A stretch of 64,000 nt of DNA from RGIG1959 sp045604545 (GTDB lineage: Bacteria > Bacillota > Clostridia > Oscillospirales > Acutalibacteraceae), in NCBI GenBank assembly GCA_045604545.1, contig JAZUOG010000047.1:1-64000 (forward strand), read 5' to 3'. Shown here piece after piece: positions 59,409 to 64,000 of the stretch (position 1 is the first letter of the stretch; each line of letters opens with the position of its first letter). Below the pieces are notes generated by a model. The model was not told where the DNA came from, did no database searches, and saw nothing but the letters and a program-made list of their open reading frames with translations. The translations under genes and the position numbers were made by a program.

Positions 59409-60386
59409 ATGAATCATAAAAAACCACCGTTTACCATTACAACGGCGATATTGAGAGAAACCGCCGAAATCGCCGAGCTTGTCGGTCAGGTGACCGCTGT
59501 GTCGGGGTTGACCACAAACCCGACACTTCGACGTACCAACCGCATTCGCACGATCTACTCTTCGCTTGCCATCGAACAAAATACATTGAGCCTTGATCAG
59601 GTCACGGCTGTTTTGAACGGCAAGCGTGTTCTTGCTCCACCCAAAGATGTGGCGGAAGTGAAAAATGCGTATGAGATTTATGATCGTATGGAAGAACTGA
59701 ACCCCTTTTCAGTGGACGATCTGCTCACAGCACACGGCATCATGACGAGAGGTCTTGTGGAAGAGTCCGGTTATTTCCGATCGGGTCCCGTCGGCGTTGT
59801 CGACAAACAAGGGTGCATCCTGCATTTCGGAACACTTCCCGATTTCGTTCCGAAACTCGTCACGGAATTGCTCGAATGGACGGCAGAAAGCGATGTGCAT
59901 ATGTTGATCAAAAGCTGTGTGTTCCATTATGAATTTGAATTGATCCATCCGTTTGCAGACGGCAACGGTCGTATCGGTCGATTGTGGCACACATTATTGT
60001 TAACGAAGTGGAAACCGCTGTTTGCGTGGTTGCCGATTGAGTCCATCATCCACGATCGCCAAGAAGAATATTACGCCGCCATCAACCGCTCAAACACCGA
60101 AGGCGAATCCACCGTGTTCATCGGGTTCATGTTGTCGGCAATCAAAGAGGCGCTCATGGAAGTGGTGACCGATGATGCGCCGATGACGACGGGCGAAAAA
60201 CGCCGATATGAGATTGAGCGTTTCTTGAAAACGAACGATACGATTACCAACGCGGATGTGCGCGAGCTGTTTGAGGTATCCTCGGCAACCGCCAATCGCA
60301 TCCTTGCAAAATTGACCGAAGACGGTATGCTTAAAAAAGTCCGTCTCGGCAAATCATGGGGATATTGTAAAACAAACGATATGTAA
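59409..60386 (+). CDS. Fic-domain AMP transferase with C-terminal winged helix
   Basis: 325 residues. The Fic motif HPFADGNGRIGR starts at His180. An N-terminal inhibitory helix of the SxxxE type (SLAIEQN, Ser52 and Glu56) places it in class II. Residues about 265-325 (TNADVRELFEVSSATANRILAKL) form a winged-helix DNA-binding domain, as in Fic proteins that may regulate their own promoter. It would transfer AMP or a related group to a protein target. AGAGGTG supports ATG 59409. Confidence 0.88.
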   Translation: MNHKKPPFTITTAILRETAEIAELVGQVTAVSGLTTNPTLRRTNRIRTIYSSLAIEQNTLSLDQVTAVLNGKRVLAPPKDVAEVKNAYEIYDRMEELNPFSVDDLLTAHGIMTRGLVEESGYFRSGPVGVVDKQGCILHFGTLPDFVPKLVTELLEWTAESDVHMLIKSCVFHYEFELIHPFADGNGRIGRLWHTLLLTKWKPLFAWLPIESIIHDRQEEYYAAINRSNTEGESTVFIGFMLSAIKEALMEVVTDDAPMTTGEKRRYEIERFLKTNDTITNADVRELFEVSSATANRILAKLTEDGMLKKVRLGKSWGYCKTNDM

Positions 60387-60626
60387 CTTGAATGAGGAGT
60401 CATCTCCGAACAGTCAAACCGGACACCGCTTTTGTTCGGCAATGGTAAGGATGCGACCTTTGCTAATACCGCTTCGGTCGGCTATCTGTGGTCGGATGAG
60501 GATAAAGCGATCAGCGGATCGGAAGGCTACGATGTTGAGGTCTACGAGGACTATGTTCTGCTCAAAGGGCGTGAATACACAGGCGGCGATCGGTGCGCCG
60601 CAGCACAATTCAACATTCCGTTGTAA
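60387..60626 (+). pseudogene. Fragment of unknown protein downstream of fic
   Basis: A frame from TTG 60432 to 60626 (FGNGKDATFANTASVGYLWSDEDKAISGS and on) encodes about 64 residues of protein-like sequence without ribosome site or ATG. It is probably the tail of a lost gene. Confidence 0.35.
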
Positions 60627-60627
60627 G

Positions 60628-60675
60628 AAAAGGACGCTCACTTAAGAGGGATTATCTCTAAGTGAGCGTCCTTTT
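60628..60675. terminator. Bidirectional terminator between fic and MATE genes
   Basis: Perfect 17-bp stem 60628-60644 / 60659-60675, A-rich on one side and T-rich on the other. Confidence 0.85.
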
Positions 60676-62057
60676 TATGCGGTTTCCTTTGAGTTTTCTA
60701 CGGTTAAAGACTTCAGTGCTTTCTTAAATTGTACGGTGAAGAGGATTGCGGTAAAGGTTACGGCTATCACGTCGGCAACCGGCTCTGCCGTATAAACGCC
60801 CATCGTTTTGTCTGTTATCAGTTGCGGCATAACGTAAATCAGCGGCAAGAGTAAAACAAACTTGCGAACGATGGCAACGATAATAGAACACGGTGCATTG
60901 CCGATGGAAACAAAGGTCATCTGGCAAGCAATCTGAATACCAAAGATGCACATCACACCGCAATAAATACGGAGTGCCGTTGCGGTAAAATCAATGAGTG
61001 CCGCATCGGGCGTAAATATTCCTGCAAACATTTGCGGGAACAGCATAATAGCGCCCCAAATGGCAAAGGAATACGTAAGGCAGGATATGAGCAAAAGGCG
61101 AAAGGTTTTCTTGACGCGCTCGGTGTTTTTTGCTCCGTAATTATAACTCAAAATCGGCTGAGCACCCTGTGCAATGCCTTGCATCGGGAGCATCGCAAAC
61201 TGCATCACACTTGTAAGGATGGTCATTGCCCCAACGGCGATATCGCCGCCGTATTTTAAGAGCGAAGAATTGAAGCAGACCGAAATCACGCTTTCACTGC
61301 TCTGCATAATAAAGGTTGCCGTTCCCAGTGCAATACAAGGAAACACGAGCTTTGCATCTATGAGAAGGTTGCGACTTTTGAGCCTCAGATATGTCTTCTT
61401 TCCGCAAAGGAACAGAAGCACCCAAACGCAAGAAACAGCTTGGGAAAGGACGGTGGCAAGTGCCGCGCCTTTAACACCCATATGAAAGCCGAAAATGAAA
61501 ACGGGATCGAGAATAATGTTGCTGACAGCGCCGATCAGCACCGTGATCATACTGATTTTGGTGTAGCCCTGCGCGGTAATAAACGCACCCATACCGAGCG
61601 TTAGCTGAACGAACACCGTACCGATGGCATAGATGTTCATATAATCGGTGGCGTAACCGATGGTGTTTTTGCTTGCGCCGAACATCAAAAGTAAATCTTT
61701 GTTCCAAATCAGCAAAACGGCAGTCAGAACTGCAGAAATAATAAGCTGCAAGGAAAAACAACCGCCCATAATCCGTTCGGCGGAAGCATTGTCACCTTTA
61801 CCCATAAAGATCGATGCTTTCGGCGCACCGCCCGAGGCAATCAGCGCCGCAAATGCCGAGATGATCATAATGATCGGCATACACACGCCGACACCTGTCA
61901 GTGCAAGACTTCCGTCACCCGGTATGTGACCGATGTAGATGCGGTCAACGATGTTGTACAGCATATTGATAAGCTGGGCAACCACCGTCGGTACCGCTAA
62001 TCGGAACAGCAGCTTGCCGATCGGCGCTGTGCCGAGCATTTCTTTGTTATCGCGCAT
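60675..62057 (-). CDS. MATE-family multidrug/metabolite exporter
   Basis: 460 residues with 12 hydrophobic helices in two similar halves. PTVVAQLINMLYNIVDRIYIGH near the N-terminus is the MATE signature region. It exports cationic compounds by sodium or proton antiport. The substrate is unknown. It is a single gene with its own promoter and terminator. Confidence 0.92.
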   Translation of the reverse strand: MRDNKEMLGTAPIGKLLFRLAVPTVVAQLINMLYNIVDRIYIGHIPGDGSLALTGVGVCMPIIMIISAFAALIASGGAPKASIFMGKGDNASAERIMGGCFSLQLIISAVLTAVLLIWNKDLLLMFGASKNTIGYATDYMNIYAIGTVFVQLTLGMGAFITAQGYTKISMITVLIGAVSNIILDPVFIFGFHMGVKGAALATVLSQAVSCVWVLLFLCGKKTYLRLKSRNLLIDAKLVFPCIALGTATFIMQSSESVISVCFNSSLLKYGGDIAVGAMTILTSVMQFAMLPMQGIAQGAQPILSYNYGAKNTERVKKTFRLLLISCLTYSFAIWGAIMLFPQMFAGIFTPDAALIDFTATALRIYCGVMCIFGIQIACQMTFVSIGNAPCSIIVAIVRKFVLLLPLIYVMPQLITDKTMGVYTAEPVADVIAVTFTAILFTVQFKKALKSLTVENSKETA

Positions 62058-62092
62058 AACCCTACCTCATATACTTTGACATTACCGTGTCC

Positions 62093-62121
62093 ATTATACG
62101 CTGGTTTACGGCACAATTCAA
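62093..62121 (-). promoter_or_regulatory. Promoter of MATE gene
   Basis: Minus-strand TTGAAT (62116-62121), 17 bases, TATAAT (62093-62098), about 35 bases before the ATG. Confidence 0.75.
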
Positions 62122-62217
62122 GACGGTGAAAAGATAATTCACGTATATGGAGTTGTTTTATTGTATGGTACGGTGCTTTTGACCTTCAAATTTATCGGTG
62201 GTGGTTACAATTTTTTA

Positions 62218-62246
62218 TTGCAAAATCAACATTTTCGGCGTATAAT
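62218..62246 (+). promoter_or_regulatory. Promoter of purC operon
   Basis: TTGCAA (62218-62223), 17 bases, TATAAT (62241-62246). The leader to purC is about 70 bases; no purine riboswitch core was recognised. Confidence 0.75.
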
Positions 62247-62324
62247 AACCATGTTGAAATGAGCTTGTGTTTAAAAGCAGAAACTCACAGGGATATATTC
62301 CGTATATGCAAAGGAGTGTTTGTT

Positions 62325-63011
62325 ATGGAAAAGAAGCTTATCTACACCGGAAAAACAAAAGATGTTTACGCCTTGGAAAACGGCAACTGTCTTTTGAAGT
62401 TCAAGGATGATTGCACCGGTAAAGACGGCGTGTTCGATCCCGGCGAGAACGCGGTTGGTCTTACCATTGAAGGTGTCGGTGACGTCAACCTTCGTATGTC
62501 GATCTATTTCTTTGAGAAGATCAATGCTGCAGGCATCAGAACCCACTACGTCCGTGCGAATCTGGAAGACACCACCATGGAGGTGTTGGCGGCAAAGGTG
62601 TTCGGCAAAGGTCTTGAGGTAATCTGCCGCTATAAAGCGGTCGGCTCCTTCTACCGCCGTTATTCCGATTATTGCACCGAAGGACAAGACCTTCCGGCAT
62701 ATGTGGAAACAACCTTTAAGAACGACGCAAAAGGTGATCCGTTGGTGACTAAAGACGGTCTGGTTGACCTGGGCGTGATGACGGCCGAGCAGTATGACTC
62801 CCTCAAAGCTCAGACACAGGCGATCACCAAGATTGTTGCTGACGATCTGAAAGAAAAAGGTCTGGAACTGTATGATATCAAGTTTGAATTCGGATACGAT
62901 GCAGATGGCAACGTAATGCTTATCGACGAGATCGCATCCGGCAATATGCGCGTCTATAAGGACGGCAAATACATTGATCCGATGACGCTCAACAAACTCT
63001 TCTTCGCATAA
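62325..63011 (+). CDS. purC: Phosphoribosylaminoimidazole-succinocarboxamide synthase
   Basis: 228 residues. MEKKLIYTGKTKDVY is the SAICAR-synthetase opening, the ATP-side GKDGVFDPGEN segment follows, and FEFGYDADGNVMLIDEI carries the conserved acidic site. It joins aspartate to CAIR in purine synthesis. AAAGGAG supports ATG 62325; the earlier in-frame ATG lies in the leader. It shares one base with the next start codon. Confidence 0.95.
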   Translation: MEKKLIYTGKTKDVYALENGNCLLKFKDDCTGKDGVFDPGENAVGLTIEGVGDVNLRMSIYFFEKINAAGIRTHYVRANLEDTTMEVLAAKVFGKGLEVICRYKAVGSFYRRYSDYCTEGQDLPAYVETTFKNDAKGDPLVTKDGLVDLGVMTAEQYDSLKAQTQAITKIVADDLKEKGLELYDIKFEFGYDADGNVMLIDEIASGNMRVYKDGKYIDPMTLNKLFFA

Positions 63012-64000
63012 TGGGCGGTTTTTTCGGTGCGGTCTCCAAGAGGGACTGCGTATTGGATGTTTTTTTCGGGGTTGACTATCATTCACATCTTGGGACAAAA
63101 CGGGCGGGTATGATCACATACGATGTTCAGGACGGATTTCAGCGTCAGATCCATTCTATTGAGAACACCCCGTTTCGCACCAAGTTTGAGAAGGATCTGG
63201 TTGACTTCCACGGTTGCAGCGGTATCGGCTGTATCAGCGACAGCGATCCGCAACCGTTGCTTGTGCGTTCTCATTTGGGTATTTATGCCATCACAACGGT
63301 CGGTATTATCAACAATGCCGAAGAGCTGGTGGAAAAGTATTTTTCGGATCACGGACACCAGTTTATGGCGATGAGCTCCGGAAAGGTTAATTCTACGGAG
63401 CTGGTGGCAGCACTGATCAATCAGTGCGACGATCTGGTGTCCGGCATTCTCCATGCACAGGACGAAATGGAAGGGTCTATGACTCTGCTTGTTCTCACAA
63501 CCGACGGCGAGATTATCGCCGCAAGAGATAAAGTCGGGCGTTTGCCGGTGCTCATCGGTAAAAACGATGACGGATATTGTGTGGCACTGGAATCCTTCGC
63601 CTATCACAAGCTGGGGTATGAGGATGCTTATGAACTCGGGCCTCGCGAAATCGTGAAAATGACGGCGGATGGCATCGAGTCCATTTCTCCTGCCGGTGAC
63701 AATATGCGGATTTGCGCATTTCTTTGGACGTACTACGGATATCCCAATTCCCGTTACGAAGGAAAAAATGTAGAAGTTATGCGTGTCACAAACGGAAAGA
63801 TTATGGCACGCAAGGAACGGGAGCACGGCGGTATTCCGGAGGTTGATCTTGTTGCGGGTGTGCCGGACTCCGGTATACCGCATGCTATGGGATACGCTAC
63901 CGAGAGCGGGGTGGAATATGCGCGTCCGTTTATTAAGTATACTCCGACCTGGCCGCGCTCGTTTATGCCGGCAAACCAAAGTGTTCGCAACCAGGTTGCC
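63011..64000 (+). CDS. PurF-like amidophosphoribosyltransferase homologue (runs off the window)
   Basis: 330 residues visible, 3' end missing. The Ntn-hydrolase-like N-terminal domain has GVDYHSHLGTKRAGM and GCISDSDPQP, and the phosphoribosyltransferase part begins with VAGVPDSGIPHAMGYA, as in PurF. The N-terminus reads MGGFFGAVS where PurF has a processed catalytic Cys (CGIFG/CGVFG). With Gly in that place it should lack glutaminase activity as normally understood. The start overlaps the purC stop by one base. It could be an ammonia-dependent form or a regulatory paralogue. Confidence 0.82.
   Translation, partial: MGGFFGAVSKRDCVLDVFFGVDYHSHLGTKRAGMITYDVQDGFQRQIHSIENTPFRTKFEKDLVDFHGCSGIGCISDSDPQPLLVRSHLGIYAITTVGIINNAEELVEKYFSDHGHQFMAMSSGKVNSTELVAALINQCDDLVSGILHAQDEMEGSMTLLVLTTDGEIIAARDKVGRLPVLIGKNDDGYCVALESFAYHKLGYEDAYELGPREIVKMTADGIESISPAGDNMRICAFLWTYYGYPNSRYEGKNVEVMRVTNGKIMARKEREHGGIPEVDLVAGVPDSGIPHAMGYATESGVEYARPFIKYTPTWPRSFMPANQSVRNQVA

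Noticed and set aside
62247..62324. Purine riboswitch before purC
   Set aside because: The leader is too short and lacks the conserved junction sequences of the purine aptamer.

Overview
The window reads as a Gram-positive, low-complexity-envelope Firmicute of the Clostridia (Oscillospiraceae/Ruminococcaceae-like gut lineage). The grounds are HemZ, a YlmC/YmxH-type sporulation-associated protein, RqcP next to HU, a class B sortase with an LCP protein, consensus sigma-A promoters (TTGACA-17-TATAAT) and strong AGGAGG ribosome sites. This placement is inference from gene content, not from a marker-gene search.

Layout. 1-615: palindromic intergenic repeats. 616-5424 (+): hemZ, a uridine-kinase-like P-loop protein, a zinc-ribbon protein, mazG, hup, rqcP and ymxH. 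5425-5905: a train of mini-hairpins and a RAYT transposase remnant. 5906-11213 (-): Gfo/Idh oxidoreductase, radA, a Cof-type HAD phosphatase and htpG. 11396-14186 (+): a sodium-dependent transporter and an SLH-domain protein. 14513-17784 (-): nagA, a ROK kinase and a zinc-ribbon membrane protein, probably for amino-sugar use. 17893-20290 (-): an LCP ligase, sortase B and a 75-residue sortase substrate. 20394-26430 (-): a seven-gene operon hisH-hisF-folP-pgm/pmm-prmA-rsmI-membrane protein. 26558-27389 (+): a SLOG-family protein and a small membrane protein. 27551-27826 (+): tRNA-Met, tRNA-Glu and tRNA-Val.

From the 3' end of tRNA-Val to about 50.0 kb lies an accessory island bracketed by a direct repeat of about 1.37 kb. 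The repeat begins inside the tRNA 3' end and carries an XRE-TPR regulator. The island encodes an ECF sigma factor with a membrane partner, a sigma-like regulator behind a leader-peptide/attenuator region, a hairpin-rich gene-free stretch, a DinG/XPD-type helicase and three consecutive serine-recombinase-family genes. Its cargo is a Thr-rich lipoprotein, a thioester/Cna-B adhesin with an SPKTGD sorting signal, an Api92-like protein with several unknown small genes, a QueG-like iron-sulfur protein and a pRiA4b ORF-3-like protein. No relaxase or type IV secretion gene is visible, so it looks like a mobilisable or decayed integrative element.

50.3-60.6 kb is a mosaic with two more copies of the XRE-TPR regulator, a metalloprotease/pyrophosphatase-like fusion, a ferredoxin-like fragment, membrane and lipoproteins, a methyltransferase, a Fic protein and gene debris. 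A recurring motif (GCATCTATTT...ACAAC) lies beside many terminators in this part. 60.7-64 kb returns to backbone-like genes: a MATE exporter, purC and the start of a PurF-like gene that runs off the window.
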